DNA of 64,000 bases from JAFDVL01 sp031409955 (GCA_031409955.1 JANNYF010000120.1:1-64000), one strand, 5' to 3'; numbered from the stretch's first letter, positions 24,881 to 34,792 are shown. A program made the numbers and translations. The notes: generated from the letters alone by a model not told the origin.

Positions 24881-26803
24881 ATGAAAATGTGGGTTAGCTC
24901 AAGAAGCTTTTATTTCGTCATGAACAAGGTCGTCGGGTTAGTGCCTCTGTGCCTGACTCTTGCAATCGTTGCTCAAGGACAAAGCCAGAGTGAAAGATCA
25001 GTCACTGCCATCTCACCTGTGCCGCCTGTAGTGGTTCCGGCAAAGCGAGTGACCGTCAGTCAGGCATTGCGCTTCGGAGAACAGGCAGAGCCGCGCCCGG
25101 ATACACTGGCAAAACGTTCTGATCTTCCTGTCGTAACAGCAAGACAGCCCGTACAGTTCGACCATGATTTGCTTCGTTGGGAGCTTGGGTTTGACAGGGG
25201 CGACGGTTATCACAAGCTCAGAATTAGAGTCACTAATCTTGCCGACACGCCGCAGAGTTTTGAATTGCTCTACGCACCAATAGCTTCACGTGACGGCAGC
25301 GCAGAAACCAATTGGCGGATTGTGGCGGAGCAGATGATTCAGCCGGGTCAGGTGTTTACCGATTGGCAGTCTGTGCTGATTGAAAACAATATTACCCGCC
25401 TGGTCTTTCTGATGCGCAGGCGTGATGCTCCGGCTAAAGACCGAGCGGTTAGTGCTTACAGCCGCAATCCAGAAGCTGACTATCCCATTCCTGCGGCTGT
25501 CTCACTCAAGGCTGATTTGACAGGTGACGTTCCCAAAGTTATCGCCTCGCCGAGCAACGGCGCGTCAGCCCTAAAGTCTCCGCTGATCCTTCCAGCCACG
25601 TCGCAATTCACATCTACTCTTCAACAGAATCCAGATAATCATTTTCGCCAACAACCCTTTAAGCTGGAAAGAACAGTTGATATGCCAGTTTTACCGGATG
25701 ACATCAGCTTTGAGATTGAAGGGCTACGCTGGGAGGTTCAAAACTTCAACCAATGCCTGCCACCAACATCACCTCTACGGGGAACAAGGATATTGACCAC
25801 CCGCTGCACCTTGAAAATCCTTGTAACAGTGACAAATCTGACCAACGATAAGCAAACGGTAAACTTAATGTCTTCTATTCCTGAACAGGGTGACGGAACC
25901 GTGCGGGATCATTGGGAAACAGTGGTCAACTTCCAGGATATTTACCCTGGAAGGTCAGCTAGTAAGGAACGAACTCTTACTGAGATTCGGCTCACAGATA
26001 CGACTCAACGCACAATTCCCTTACGCTGGCTGTTCCGCGCCTATCGGGACCCAAGTGGTGAAGAACAAAATCAAAGAAGGCGCAGCCTTGAAGAAGCTCA
26101 ACAACAGAGTCGTCGTTCGTCAGACCCAATGATGCAGGCATACCGCTCGTTTTATACTGATCCTCCTGCTGCTTATTGGAAGGTCTTTATTTCCGTCCCG
26201 CCGAATCAGAGGAATGGGCAATCGAAACAGTCTCAGAGGATGAGTATGGAGTTGCCGCGGAAAGAAGCCGTAAAGGCAGATAAACCGAGTGAGAGTCAAG
26301 CGGAAGCGAAGGTTCTTCGCAAAGAAGCGATACCGATAGATAAGAATGAAGCAAGCAAAAACGAGCCGGTCGAACGAATTGAGTATCCAGCCAATATGAC
26401 TCTAGCCCCTAGACTCATCCATCAGATCACGGCTGAATATACGCCCGACGCACTAGCACATCGTGAACAGGGGACAGTCATTTTAGTAATCACAATTCGA
26501 GAAGATGGCACAGTGGATAGCAGCAGTATACGGATAGTGAACGGCTTACGTTTTGGTTTGAATGAACAAGCCATCAAAGCCGTAAAGCAAACGAAGTTTG
26601 AGCCTGCCCGATGCAATAACCAGCCGTGTGCAGTGCCGACGCAAGTACGGTTCAACTTTACTCTTAATTCTGAAGAGGCTGACAGTCAGCCTACAACAAG
26701 CAAAACAAATGCACCCTTATCTCAACCTGTACTCAATAAGCCTGTATTGAAGGAAAAAGACAATGTGCAAAGCATGAAACCTACAAGGAGACGCTGGCCA
26801 TAA
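24881..26803 (+). CDS. Exported TonB C-terminal domain protein (640 aa)
   Basis: A signal or anchor segment sits near the N-terminus (VVGLVPLCLTLAIVAQGQS, about residues 18-36). Two long repeated-looking beta-rich segments follow: FDHDLLRWELGFDRG...VTNLADTPQSFELLYAPI and FEIEGLRWEVQNFNQ...VTNLTNDKQTVNLMSSIP, so the protein contains an internal duplication of a domain of unknown function. After a charged linker the last 100 residues are a TonB C-terminal domain (YTPDALAHREQGTVILVITI, then FEPARCNNQPCAVPTQVRFN). GGTGGAG precedes the ATG. It may couple an unknown periplasmic domain to an outer-membrane receptor. Confidence 0.78.
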   Translation: MKMWVSSRSFYFVMNKVVGLVPLCLTLAIVAQGQSQSERSVTAISPVPPVVVPAKRVTVSQALRFGEQAEPRPDTLAKRSDLPVVTARQPVQFDHDLLRWELGFDRGDGYHKLRIRVTNLADTPQSFELLYAPIASRDGSAETNWRIVAEQMIQPGQVFTDWQSVLIENNITRLVFLMRRRDAPAKDRAVSAYSRNPEADYPIPAAVSLKADLTGDVPKVIASPSNGASALKSPLILPATSQFTSTLQQNPDNHFRQQPFKLERTVDMPVLPDDISFEIEGLRWEVQNFNQCLPPTSPLRGTRILTTRCTLKILVTVTNLTNDKQTVNLMSSIPEQGDGTVRDHWETVVNFQDIYPGRSASKERTLTEIRLTDTTQRTIPLRWLFRAYRDPSGEEQNQRRRSLEEAQQQSRRSSDPMMQAYRSFYTDPPAAYWKVFISVPPNQRNGQSKQSQRMSMELPRKEAVKADKPSESQAEAKVLRKEAIPIDKNEASKNEPVERIEYPANMTLAPRLIHQITAEYTPDALAHREQGTVILVITIREDGTVDSSSIRIVNGLRFGLNEQAIKAVKQTKFEPARCNNQPCAVPTQVRFNFTLNSEEADSQPTTSKTNAPLSQPVLNKPVLKEKDNVQSMKPTRRRWP

Positions 26804-26845
26804 AACTGATAGGAAAGCCGATGATTTTGCGTGAGCGAGATTTCC

Positions 26846-27817
26846 TCACAGAATCTGCTTGAGCGTCGAAAGGCTGATGTTTGCGCCGCACAAAACGATT
26901 ACAACGTTTTGCCCTTTGCATTGCGAATGAAGTTTTTGAAAGCCTGCGATTGCCACTCCGGCTGAGCCTTCAATCAATTGATGCTGCGTTTCCAATATCA
27001 GGCGAAGCGCCGCTGCAATTTCCTCTTCGCTCACCAAAACATATTCGTCTACCAACTGCTGGCACAATTCAAATGTGATTGCGCCCGGCTCAAATCCGCC
27101 TGCTGTGCCGTCCGAAAGCGTAGGCTTCGGTTCGATTTGAATGTGATGACCAGCCTGCACCGCCAGCGCCATTTCGGGCGAGTTTTCCGGCAAACAACCT
27201 ATGATCTTTACATCGTTCGGAAGTGCTTGTTTCAAATAACCCGCGATGCCTGAAATCAAGCCACCACCGCCGATTGAAACAAACACCGCGTCAATCTTTT
27301 CGCTTTGCCGTTTCAACTCAACGCCAATCGTCCCTTGTCCGCCGATGACTTGCGGATCGTTGTACGGCGAGATGTAGGTCAAGCCGGTTTCCTCTGCGTA
27401 TCGCTGTGCGTAGAGTTCGGTTTCGAGGCAATCTGCGCCGTGAGTTTCAATGCGTGCGCCGTAGCGTTTGATTGCAGCAATCTTCGTCGTCGCAGCGTTT
27501 TCAGGCACAAAGATCGTACCCGTCAAATGCAAGGCGCGCAGCCCAAACGCGGTTGCTGCGCCGTGATTGCCTGTCGAAGCCGTCACGACTCCACGCGCTT
27601 TTTCTTCGGACGTGAGCGACAAAAGTTTATTCATTGCCCCGCGCACTTTGAATGAGCCTGTGTGTTGCAGGTTTTCGAGTTTGAGAAACACTTCGGCGTC
27701 GTATTGCTGACTCAACGCCAGCGAATATTCGAGCGGCGTTTCGCGCACGTAAGGCCGAATGCGCTGCTCTGCCTGCAAGACTTCGGCGTGTACGTTCATC
27801 GGCACTGCTCCAGCCAC
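26846..27817 (-). CDS. PLP-dependent threonine/serine dehydratase-like enzyme
   Basis: A 323-residue fold-type II PLP enzyme. The lysine that binds PLP is in GSFKVRGAMNKL, the phosphate-binding loop is SIGGGGLISG, and a TASTGNHGAATAFG loop contacts substrate carboxylate. The length and absence of a C-terminal ACT domain fit serine racemase, catabolic threonine dehydratase or hydroxyectoine-type relatives; the exact substrate is uncertain. Its start overlaps the end of the isomerase-like gene by 22 bases, so the two are translated together. A second dehydratase with a regulatory domain lies on the other side of that gene. Confidence 0.85.
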   Translation of the reverse strand: MAGAVPMNVHAEVLQAEQRIRPYVRETPLEYSLALSQQYDAEVFLKLENLQHTGSFKVRGAMNKLLSLTSEEKARGVVTASTGNHGAATAFGLRALHLTGTIFVPENAATTKIAAIKRYGARIETHGADCLETELYAQRYAEETGLTYISPYNDPQVIGGQGTIGVELKRQSEKIDAVFVSIGGGGLISGIAGYLKQALPNDVKIIGCLPENSPEMALAVQAGHHIQIEPKPTLSDGTAGGFEPGAITFELCQQLVDEYVLVSEEEIAAALRLILETQHQLIEGSAGVAIAGFQKLHSQCKGQNVVIVLCGANISLSTLKQIL

Positions 27818-28674
27818 AACGCGCGATAGTAGCGCATCAATCTGAGCGGGTCAGGATTGTCAGGAATTTCGATCAGGCAGTAGCGATTATATTGTGCTTG
27901 CTTCATCAAGCCGAACAATTCACGCCAGGGGTATTCCGGCTTCCACAATTCGTTGATATGCGCACTGCGCAGCCAGGGTTTGAGCAGCGCAAAACTTTTT
28001 TTCACCGAGCCATTTTCTACGTCGGTCGGATTCGAGTTCCAGCAAATGCCGACGTGCGGATGATCGGCAACTTCCATCATCCGCCGCATCCGCGCGGGAA
28101 CTTGCGATTCGTTGCCGTGTACTTCGACCCAAATTTCAACGCCGGAGCCTTGTGCGAATTCGCCGCATTCCCGCAGCGACTTGCCAATCTGTTCGAGCGT
28201 TTTTTCTTCCGGCACATCTTTTGGAATCCCGTTCGGTCGCACCTTCACGCCGAGCGCGCCGATGTCGTGTGCCAGTTCGGCAAAACGTTTGCATTCGTCA
28301 ATGTTTTTGCGCACTACGATTTGATCCAGCGAATGGAATTCGCACACAGAACCAAGACTGAGCAAACGCACTTTGGAATCAGCAAAGCGCTGTTTGACTT
28401 CAGCGCGTTGCGACTTGCTTAAGCTCGGTTCGACGCCGTGTTTATGCGTGGTTCGTAGCTCGACGGCTGCATAACCAGTCGCTTCGCAATGCTTGATGAT
28501 CGCGGCGATGTCCCAGTCTTTGGCGATGTTGTACGTCACAATGCCAAGCTTGAATCCGCCGCCGCCCAGCGCGGGATTTTTCTTCGGCTGCGCAGTGATT
28601 GCGTTTTCATCAAGTGCAATCAAACCTGTTGCGGCAAGGCCGGATTGCACGAATTCGCGTCTAGTGGATTTCAT
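27796..28674 (-). CDS. Sugar phosphate isomerase/epimerase-like TIM barrel with Tat signal
   Basis: A 292-residue xylose-isomerase-like TIM-barrel protein. The N-terminus KSTRREFVQSGLAATGLIAL is a twin-arginine signal, and a good GGAGAG ribosome binding site lies upstream. The barrel shows the usual pattern of the family: LGIVTYNIAKDWD, GYAAVELRTTHKHG, VKVRPNG, IWVEVHGNE, HVGICWNSNPTD and LIEIPDN, with Glu, His and Asp residues placed to bind a metal. It is probably a folded metalloenzyme exported by Tat; the sugar or polyol substrate is unknown. Being sandwiched between two dehydratases with overlaps suggests a shared catabolic use. Confidence 0.82.
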   Translation of the reverse strand: MKSTRREFVQSGLAATGLIALDENAITAQPKKNPALGGGGFKLGIVTYNIAKDWDIAAIIKHCEATGYAAVELRTTHKHGVEPSLSKSQRAEVKQRFADSKVRLLSLGSVCEFHSLDQIVVRKNIDECKRFAELAHDIGALGVKVRPNGIPKDVPEEKTLEQIGKSLRECGEFAQGSGVEIWVEVHGNESQVPARMRRMMEVADHPHVGICWNSNPTDVENGSVKKSFALLKPWLRSAHINELWKPEYPWRELFGLMKQAQYNRYCLIEIPDNPDPLRLMRYYRALWLEQCR

Positions 28675-28690
28675 TTTTCTTCTCTCCGTA

Positions 28691-29902
28691 TCAACTCAAT
28701 TCTTGTGCATTGATGCCTGCAGCGTGGAAGGCTTTGAGCAGTTGCTGAATGTGATCGTGACCGCGTGTTTCCAGGATCAAATCCAACTCAACGCCGCCAA
28801 CTTCGAGTTTGCCGAACGCGCGATTGTGCGCCACATCCATGATATTCCCGCCCACATCAGCGACGATCTGGCAAATCTTCGCCAACTCGCCGGGACGATC
28901 CCGAACAATAGTGCGAATGCGAACCAGGCGACCATCTTTCGCCAAGCCGCGCTCGATAATTTTCGATAGCAAGTTCGGATCAATGTTGCCGCCGCACACA
29001 ACGATGGCGACGTTCTTTTCCTCCAGCCCGGCGACTTTGTGAAACAGCACGGCGGCCAATGAAGCCGCGCCTGCGCCTTCGACGACGGTCTTTTCGATTT
29101 CGAGCAGTTTCAAAATCGCGCTGGCAATTTCTTCTTCGGAAACGCTGACGACTTCGTCCACATACTGCTGCACGACTTCGAGCGTGCGAGCGCCTGCGCG
29201 CTTGACTGCGAGGCCGTCGGCAATCGTCGGTTCGATAGTGATTTCGGTGGGCTGACCTGCGAGCAATGCGGCTCGCATCGAAGCCGCGTGTTCCGGCTCG
29301 ACGCCAATGATGCGAATGTCGGGTTGCAGCGTTTTCATCGCTACGGCGAGGCCGCTAATCAAACCGCCGCCGCCAATCGGCACGACGACGGCATCGAACT
29401 TTATCTCTTCCTCAAGTAACTCAAGGCCGATGGTTCCTTGTCCCGCGATCACGGCATCGTCGTCAAACGCGTGCACAAAGGTGAAGCCCTGTTCTTGGGC
29501 AAGTTGACGTGCGAGCGCAAGCGCTTCGTCGTAATTCGCGCCGTGCAGAATCACTTCGCCGCCGAGGTCGCGCGTGTTGGAAACCTTGATGAGAGGCGTC
29601 TGCTTCGGCATCACGATGACGGAACGAATGCCGAGCCGCGTGGCGTGATGCGCGACACCTTGCGCGTGATTGCCTGCGCTGGCGGCCACGACTCCGGCAC
29701 GCTTTTCGGCGTCGCTCAATTGCAGCAGCCGATTGAGCGCGCCGCGTTCTTTGAAGCTGCCCGTCATTTGCAGATTTTCGAGCTTGAAGTAGGTGTGACA
29801 GCCGCAGAGTTTGCTGAGCGTTACGGAAACCGGACAAGGCGTGTGATAAATCGCGCGGCCTAATCGTGCGCGCGCAGACTGGACATCTTGCAGAGTAATC
29901 AT
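28691..29902 (-). CDS. ilvA: Threonine ammonia-lyase with C-terminal ACT domain
   Basis: Converts threonine to 2-oxobutanoate and ammonia, the first step to isoleucine. The start at 29902 (403 residues) gives MITLQDVQSARARL and overlaps the stop of the YCF48 gene as ATGA. The catalytic lysine sits in GSFKERGALNRLL, the PLP loop is PIGGGGLISGLA, and ASAGNHAQGVAHHA is the asparagine loop. The C-terminal 75 residues (VRIRTIVRDRPGELAKICQI to the end) form one ACT domain. This is the arrangement of the 400-residue TdcB/IlvA-short type rather than the 510-residue E. coli IlvA, so biosynthetic or catabolic use cannot be settled from sequence. Confidence 0.88.
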   Translation of the reverse strand: MITLQDVQSARARLGRAIYHTPCPVSVTLSKLCGCHTYFKLENLQMTGSFKERGALNRLLQLSDAEKRAGVVAASAGNHAQGVAHHATRLGIRSVIVMPKQTPLIKVSNTRDLGGEVILHGANYDEALALARQLAQEQGFTFVHAFDDDAVIAGQGTIGLELLEEEIKFDAVVVPIGGGGLISGLAVAMKTLQPDIRIIGVEPEHAASMRAALLAGQPTEITIEPTIADGLAVKRAGARTLEVVQQYVDEVVSVSEEEIASAILKLLEIEKTVVEGAGAASLAAVLFHKVAGLEEKNVAIVVCGGNIDPNLLSKIIERGLAKDGRLVRIRTIVRDRPGELAKICQIVADVGGNIMDVAHNRAFGKLEVGGVELDLILETRGHDHIQQLLKAFHAAGINAQELS

Positions 29903-30915
29903 CAGGGTTGATATTTGAAAATCGCGCCGTTCGTTCCGATGACCCAACCGCAATCCGGCGCGATGAAAAAGAAACGCGTCAAATCGGAGCGCGTTTTGAG
30001 TTGGACGCGCTGCCACTGTACGCCGCCATCAGTTGTGTGCAACAACACGCCGCGCTCTCCGGCAGCCCAACCGTCTGTCTTACTGGTGAAATAAACGGTA
30101 TTGAGTTGTTCCGTGCTGCCCGACGCCTGGGCTTGCCACCGACTGCCGCCATTTGTGGTGGCGATGATCGTGCCATCAGAGCCTACTGCCCAACCGCGCT
30201 TGGAGTCAATGAAGTGAACGCCGCGCAACGTCTTTGTCACGCCCGTCGTTTGTTCGTTCCAATTCTTGCCGCCATCCACTGTGCGCAAAACGACGCCGCC
30301 GCCGCCCACTGTCCAGGCATTGCTTTCATCGAACGCGCTGACATCCAAAAACAGTTTGTTGCTGGGCAAGGGTTGGCGAAACCAGGTTCTGCCCGCATCG
30401 CGTGTGGCAAGCATCAAGCCTGCTTCGCCACAAGCCCAGCCGGTGCGGTCGTCGGCGAAGACCAGACGCACAATGGCAACGCCGTTGTACCGTTTCGGGT
30501 CATCAATCTTAAGTTCTTCATTGACCAAATCAACATCGTTCCAGTTTTCCCCGCTATCACTACTGGCCAGCAGAAAGGCGCGACTCTTTGGCACATCGCT
30601 CGCCGGACGATTGAAGATCATATATTCGCCCAATACGAAGCCGCGTTCTGGATCAAGGAAATGCACATCACGCAGCACTTCACGATTGAGCGCGGCTTTG
30701 TGTTCCCAAGTGATTCCGCCGTCTTTCGTCGTCAACAGCAAGCCGTTGCTGCCAACGATCCAACCCTGATTGCGATCCGCAAAAAACACGCCGAGCAAGC
30801 GCGCCAATACGCCACTATTTTGCGCAATCCATGCGGCAGGTTCAGCTTGTACAGGTGAAGTGAGCAGGCCAAGGACGATCAGTGCGATTGATAAAGTAGA
30901 ACGTTTTGAAAGCAT
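29902..30915 (-). CDS. Exported YCF48/BNR-type beta-propeller protein 2
   Basis: From the ATG at 30915 the protein has 337 residues with a signal peptide (residues 1-24, LSIALIVLGLLTSPVQA). An ATG at 31008 would precede that signal by 31 residues and is unlikely. About seven propeller repeats follow, for example GWIVGSNGLLLTTKDGGITW, GWACGEAGLMLATRDAGRTW and GWAVGSDGTIIATTNGGSRW. It is homologous to the protein at 540-1538. It is coupled by ATGA overlap to a threonine ammonia-lyase, an odd partner for a secreted propeller. Confidence 0.85.
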   Translation of the reverse strand: MLSKRSTLSIALIVLGLLTSPVQAEPAAWIAQNSGVLARLLGVFFADRNQGWIVGSNGLLLTTKDGGITWEHKAALNREVLRDVHFLDPERGFVLGEYMIFNRPASDVPKSRAFLLASSDSGENWNDVDLVNEELKIDDPKRYNGVAIVRLVFADDRTGWACGEAGLMLATRDAGRTWFRQPLPSNKLFLDVSAFDESNAWTVGGGGVVLRTVDGGKNWNEQTTGVTKTLRGVHFIDSKRGWAVGSDGTIIATTNGGSRWQAQASGSTEQLNTVYFTSKTDGWAAGERGVLLHTTDGGVQWQRVQLKTRSDLTRFFFIAPDCGWVIGTNGAIFKYQP

Positions 30916-31063
30916 GCGAATCCTGTTTTCTTTGTCGCGGTGCGCGCGCGCCGCAAAGCCAACGTTTACGGCGCGGCTTTTATGAAGGCCAAAAGCAGAA
31001 AAAGGCAAACAAGAAGAGAAGGTTCCTGTTTGCCCGTTCGTTCAATCGTTGCAAGCTAACTCT

Positions 31064-31900
31064 CTAGCGCCGCATGCCGCCCATCATCATCGGCAACCAG
31101 GTTACGGTCTGCACAACTTGTAAATATTTGCTGATGGTTTTGAACCGATTACCAGGGACAAAAATCATATCGCCGGGAGCTAAAAACTCATCAATGCCTT
31201 TCCCTTTTTCTAGCTCCTTGAAATTGATCAACCTCAATTCACTTTGGCCATTCGGCATCGCACGCGCGATTTGGACTTTGGCCCTGTCTCCGGTGGGAAG
31301 AATGCCGCCTGAATTTACGATGGCCTCTCTGACCGTCATGCGGCGTGTCATTTCAAAGATTCCGGGTTTCCCCACATCGCCATCCACAATATATTTCATG
31401 CTGTGCGATTGCAGAAGCTGCACGGTGACTTTGGGGTCAATGATATATTCTGTTAACTGCTCTGTGAGTTCTCGCTGTAGATCATTGACAGTTCGCCCCC
31501 GTGCGTTGAGTCGGATATTTAGCTTATAGTTAACTTTGCCATCAGGCGGTATGATTAGTTGAGAAATAGAATATTGCGGCAGGTTGAAAACGTCAATGCC
31601 AATGACGTCCTCCGGCCCCAGCCGATATTCCTCGAAATAGTTTCTGAGATAGGAAACGTCCGCCGCTTCCTCTTCAGAAGAACGTTGCCGACGCAAGCTT
31701 TGAATCTGCTCTTCGCTCAAGCCCTTGTTATCCTTTGCTGTCGCGTCACGGGGCTTCTTGTCATCCTGCGCCGTTGCAGGTTCTGGCTTTTCGGTGACTC
31801 TTTGCCGGGTTTCCCCGCTTTGCCCTAGGGCTTGCGCGGCAAACAAAGCAATGAGTAAGAGTGCTGCGATTATCGAACTCTGGCGATTACGTGATCTCAT
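31064..31900 (-). CDS. Polysaccharide export outer-membrane protein (Wza/PEB family)
   Basis: A 278-residue protein with a signal peptide (IIAALLLIALFAAQALGQ). The polysaccharide biosynthesis/export domain reads EYRLGPEDVIGIDVFNLPQY...IIPPDGKVNYKLNIRLNARG, and the following SLBB-type domain includes VDGDVGKPGIFEMTRRMTVREAIVNSGG. These proteins form a periplasmic-outer membrane channel for capsule or exopolysaccharide. No lipobox cysteine is seen. It is the last gene of the minus-strand exopolysaccharide locus. Confidence 0.92.
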   Translation of the reverse strand: MRSRNRQSSIIAALLLIALFAAQALGQSGETRQRVTEKPEPATAQDDKKPRDATAKDNKGLSEEQIQSLRRQRSSEEEAADVSYLRNYFEEYRLGPEDVIGIDVFNLPQYSISQLIIPPDGKVNYKLNIRLNARGRTVNDLQRELTEQLTEYIIDPKVTVQLLQSHSMKYIVDGDVGKPGIFEMTRRMTVREAIVNSGGILPTGDRAKVQIARAMPNGQSELRLINFKELEKGKGIDEFLAPGDMIFVPGNRFKTISKYLQVVQTVTWLPMMMGGMRR

Positions 31901-31930
31901 AACAATCTCCCAAAAATAATGCCCCGAAAC

Positions 31931-33352
31931 CTATCTTCCTCTTCCAAACAAGACGATTTTCATGGTTTGTAGGATGATCCAAATGTCGAAGAACAACGAT
32001 ACGTTTTTGATATAGTACAAATCGTACTGCAACTTTTGCAAGGCATCTTCCACCGAAGCGCCGTAGTCGTATTTAACCTGCGCCCAACCCGTCAAGCCCG
32101 GTGCGACCAAATGGCGTTGCGAATAAAACGGAATGAGTTCGGTCAATTGCTCGACGAAGACGGGGCGCTCCGGGCGCGGGCCGACAAAACTCATTTCACC
32201 GCGCAGCACATTGATGAATTGCGGCAATTCATCAATCCTGACTTTGCGAATAAAGCTTCCGACATACGTTGTCCGATCATCATCTTTTGTTGCCCATACT
32301 GGCCCGTTCTTTTCCGCGTCTTGCCGCATGGAGCGAAATTTGATGATCGTGAACGGTATGCCATTTTTCCCGACGCGCTCTTGTTTATAGAAGGCTGGCC
32401 CCGGCGATTCCAGCTTGATGGCAATTGCCGTCAAAACCCAAAGCGGCGAACTCAGCACAATCCCAACAACAGCCAGCACCAAATTGAACAAGCGATTGAC
32501 AACTGACCAGAAGCGGCTGCGCTTGCTGCCGCCGGAAAAGATGATCCAACTGGGGCGCAGCATTTCGACGCTGATTTTGCCCATGATTCGTTCATAGAGG
32601 GACGTGCCTTCTTCAATGACCGCGCTGCCCTGCAAGCGGAGCTTGAGCAACTGATCCACGGGCAGGTGTCCGCGCCGATCTGACAGCGCGACAACCACGC
32701 GATCCACGCGTTCACGCTTGACGATTTCATTCAACTGGTCAACCACGCCGATGACTCTTGGATTGATTAAGCTTTTCCCGACTTGTGTCGGGTCTTCGCT
32801 GACAAAGCCGACTATGCGGTAGCCAAAGTTGCGATTGCTCATGATCGCCCGGGCGAGTTCTACCGCAGATGTATCAGTCCCAACGATCAACACTCTTTCG
32901 CCGAAACGCGGATGACTCAAAACCCAGTGGCTCAGGATGCGCCAGCCGATCATCAAAAAGAGCGTAATGACAATGGTTCGACTCGGTACCCCGCCAATTG
33001 CTCCCGTGGGGTCTTCGGTGTTTATGTGTCCCAACTGGACGGTCGGAATCACCACAAAGATGGTGGCTAGAATGAAGCACGCAGCAGCCATCGCCATTAA
33101 AATCCGGCGACATAATTCGCGCAACGAATGAATAACTTCCAGGTCGTACAGATCGAAGAGATAGAATGTAAACTGGCACACAGCGGCCGTCAGTAAAAGT
33201 TTCGCAAAGCCCTGCTGTCCGTCTCCCCACATCAACTCTTTATAATCACTGGGGTAGCGCCAATACAAGCTCAGCAACACCGCCACGACGATGATACCGC
33301 TTTCGATTGCGACCAGGGTAAATGTTCTGAGCCAAATATCTCTTCGAACCAT
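31931..33352 (-). CDS. Undecaprenyl-phosphate sugar phosphotransferase (exopolysaccharide priming)
   Basis: A 473-residue polyprenyl glycosylphosphotransferase of the WcaJ/CpsE type. Four N-terminal membrane helices precede a CoA-binding-like domain (GERVLIVGTDTSAVELARAI), a fifth membrane helix (VNRLFNLVLAVVGIVLSSPL), and the catalytic bacterial sugar transferase domain with ESPGPAFYKQERVGKNG, FRSMR, RGEMSFVGPRPERP and GLTGWAQVKYDYG. It transfers a hexose-1-phosphate to undecaprenyl phosphate, starting repeat-unit assembly. It is separated from the kinase gene by 210 bases. Confidence 0.95.
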   Translation of the reverse strand: MVRRDIWLRTFTLVAIESGIIVVAVLLSLYWRYPSDYKELMWGDGQQGFAKLLLTAAVCQFTFYLFDLYDLEVIHSLRELCRRILMAMAAACFILATIFVVIPTVQLGHINTEDPTGAIGGVPSRTIVITLFLMIGWRILSHWVLSHPRFGERVLIVGTDTSAVELARAIMSNRNFGYRIVGFVSEDPTQVGKSLINPRVIGVVDQLNEIVKRERVDRVVVALSDRRGHLPVDQLLKLRLQGSAVIEEGTSLYERIMGKISVEMLRPSWIIFSGGSKRSRFWSVVNRLFNLVLAVVGIVLSSPLWVLTAIAIKLESPGPAFYKQERVGKNGIPFTIIKFRSMRQDAEKNGPVWATKDDDRTTYVGSFIRKVRIDELPQFINVLRGEMSFVGPRPERPVFVEQLTELIPFYSQRHLVAPGLTGWAQVKYDYGASVEDALQKLQYDLYYIKNVSLFFDIWIILQTMKIVLFGRGR

Positions 33353-33562
33353 GACTGTTGCAAAGACCGGAATGAACCTTTAATGAAACCTTGCCGAACA
33401 AGGCTAAGAGAGTGAAGACAGCAGCGACCTTTTATTGATCGCCAAATTTTCCTTACGGACAACTAATGAGTTGGGTGAAGATTAAGTTCCAGTATAACCC
33501 ATCCTCACGCCTTTTTGATTAGGGATGAGACCGCTAATTCCTGCTTGGACGATTCGCTAAGA

Positions 33563-34792
33563 CTATGAAGTTGATCCGTCCGTGTCGCTGCCGGACGAGG
33601 CCTCTTTGCGCGCGCGCCATTTGAATCGTTCGGCCAAAGCCCCTAGCCCCAGTCGTTCAAGTAAGGATTGTGATTCCTTCTGTCGGCTGTAGCCATAGCC
33701 ATAGCCGTAGTAGCCATAATAGCCGACCTCGGACATTTGATCCGCGCCATTCAGGACAACCCCCAGAATGCGATTGGACGGCAACGCTTCAATCGCCCGT
33801 TCGACGGTGCTGTGGCCGGCCAAGCCCGCGCGAACAACCACAATCACGGCGTCGGCGTGATTGGCCAGCAACCGCGCATCGGCAAAGGCAACGACCGGCG
33901 GCGCGTCTATCAGAATGTAATCAAAATATTTTCTTAGTTCATTCAAAGTCTCGCCCACTCGCTCCTTCGAGAGAGACTCCGCCGGTTGAGCGGCTTCCCG
34001 GCTGGAAGACAAAATATACAAACTTGAATCTGCGACTCGGACGATGGAGGGCAATGCTTCACTGACTTCATTGATGACCTCACCAAAGCCCAACTCAAAA
34101 TCCAGCCCCAAATAGGAACTCACACTGGGGCGGCGCAAATCGCCATCTATGACCAGCACGCGTTTCTCTTTGGATTGGGCAATGGCCCAGGCGAGGTTCA
34201 GAATCGTTGACGTTTTCCCTTCGCCTGCGATGGCGCTTGTGAGCAAAATAATTTGGGTCAGTTGCCGTTCGGCGGCGTGAAAGACCTGCGTTCTCAATGT
34301 CCGATACTGCTCACACCCGGTTGATTGTGAGTCGGTAAATAAAACCAAGCGCGTATGCAAACGCGTGTCGTCCAACCAGACGGTCGTGGGAACTGATGGC
34401 TCAACTGTAAACGGCGGAGTGAATGATTTTTCTTTCCCGTTGTCCGTAAACATAGCCGATTTCGGAACCGGGACCAATCCGGTACTCCCACTCACAGGAC
34501 TTCCATTCGTGGAAGTCGAAGGCAACCCCGGATAGTATCCAGCGGTTGCCCTTGCGCCGTAGTCATTGAACTCATCTGTAGATTCGGTCAATTCGTCGTC
34601 GGAAAAAAATGTAAAAACGGCACCGTCATTCGAGCGCGGCGCGCTTGGCATCCCGATTCGCTCTGGTAACTCGAACCGTCGAACATCAGTATCCGGCGCA
34701 GTTTCAGGGGAACCAATCGCATCCGCCAGTGGGTCTCTTGGTACTTCCTGATTTTCCTGTTGGCGCTGAAGCGCCTCTAACACACGTCCCAT
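33563..34792 (-). CDS. CpsD/CapB-family tyrosine autokinase
   Basis: A 409-residue cytoplasmic BY-kinase. The Walker A motif (TSAIAGEGKTSTILNLAWA), Walker A' (VLVIDGDLRRPS) and Walker B (YILIDAPPVVAF) are intact. Near the C-terminus is a tyrosine cluster (GYYGYYGYGYGYS), the expected autophosphorylation tail. The N-terminal 150 residues are variable and probably disordered. It pairs with the chain-length protein at 36064-37680, whose membrane domain activates such kinases and sets polymer length. The membrane and kinase parts are separate proteins, as in Gram-positive bacteria and in PEP-CTERM/XrtA loci. Confidence 0.93.
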   Translation of the reverse strand: MGRVLEALQRQQENQEVPRDPLADAIGSPETAPDTDVRRFELPERIGMPSAPRSNDGAVFTFFSDDELTESTDEFNDYGARATAGYYPGLPSTSTNGSPVSGSTGLVPVPKSAMFTDNGKEKSFTPPFTVEPSVPTTVWLDDTRLHTRLVLFTDSQSTGCEQYRTLRTQVFHAAERQLTQIILLTSAIAGEGKTSTILNLAWAIAQSKEKRVLVIDGDLRRPSVSSYLGLDFELGFGEVINEVSEALPSIVRVADSSLYILSSSREAAQPAESLSKERVGETLNELRKYFDYILIDAPPVVAFADARLLANHADAVIVVVRAGLAGHSTVERAIEALPSNRILGVVLNGADQMSEVGYYGYYGYGYGYSRQKESQSLLERLGLGALAERFKWRARKEASSGSDTDGSTS

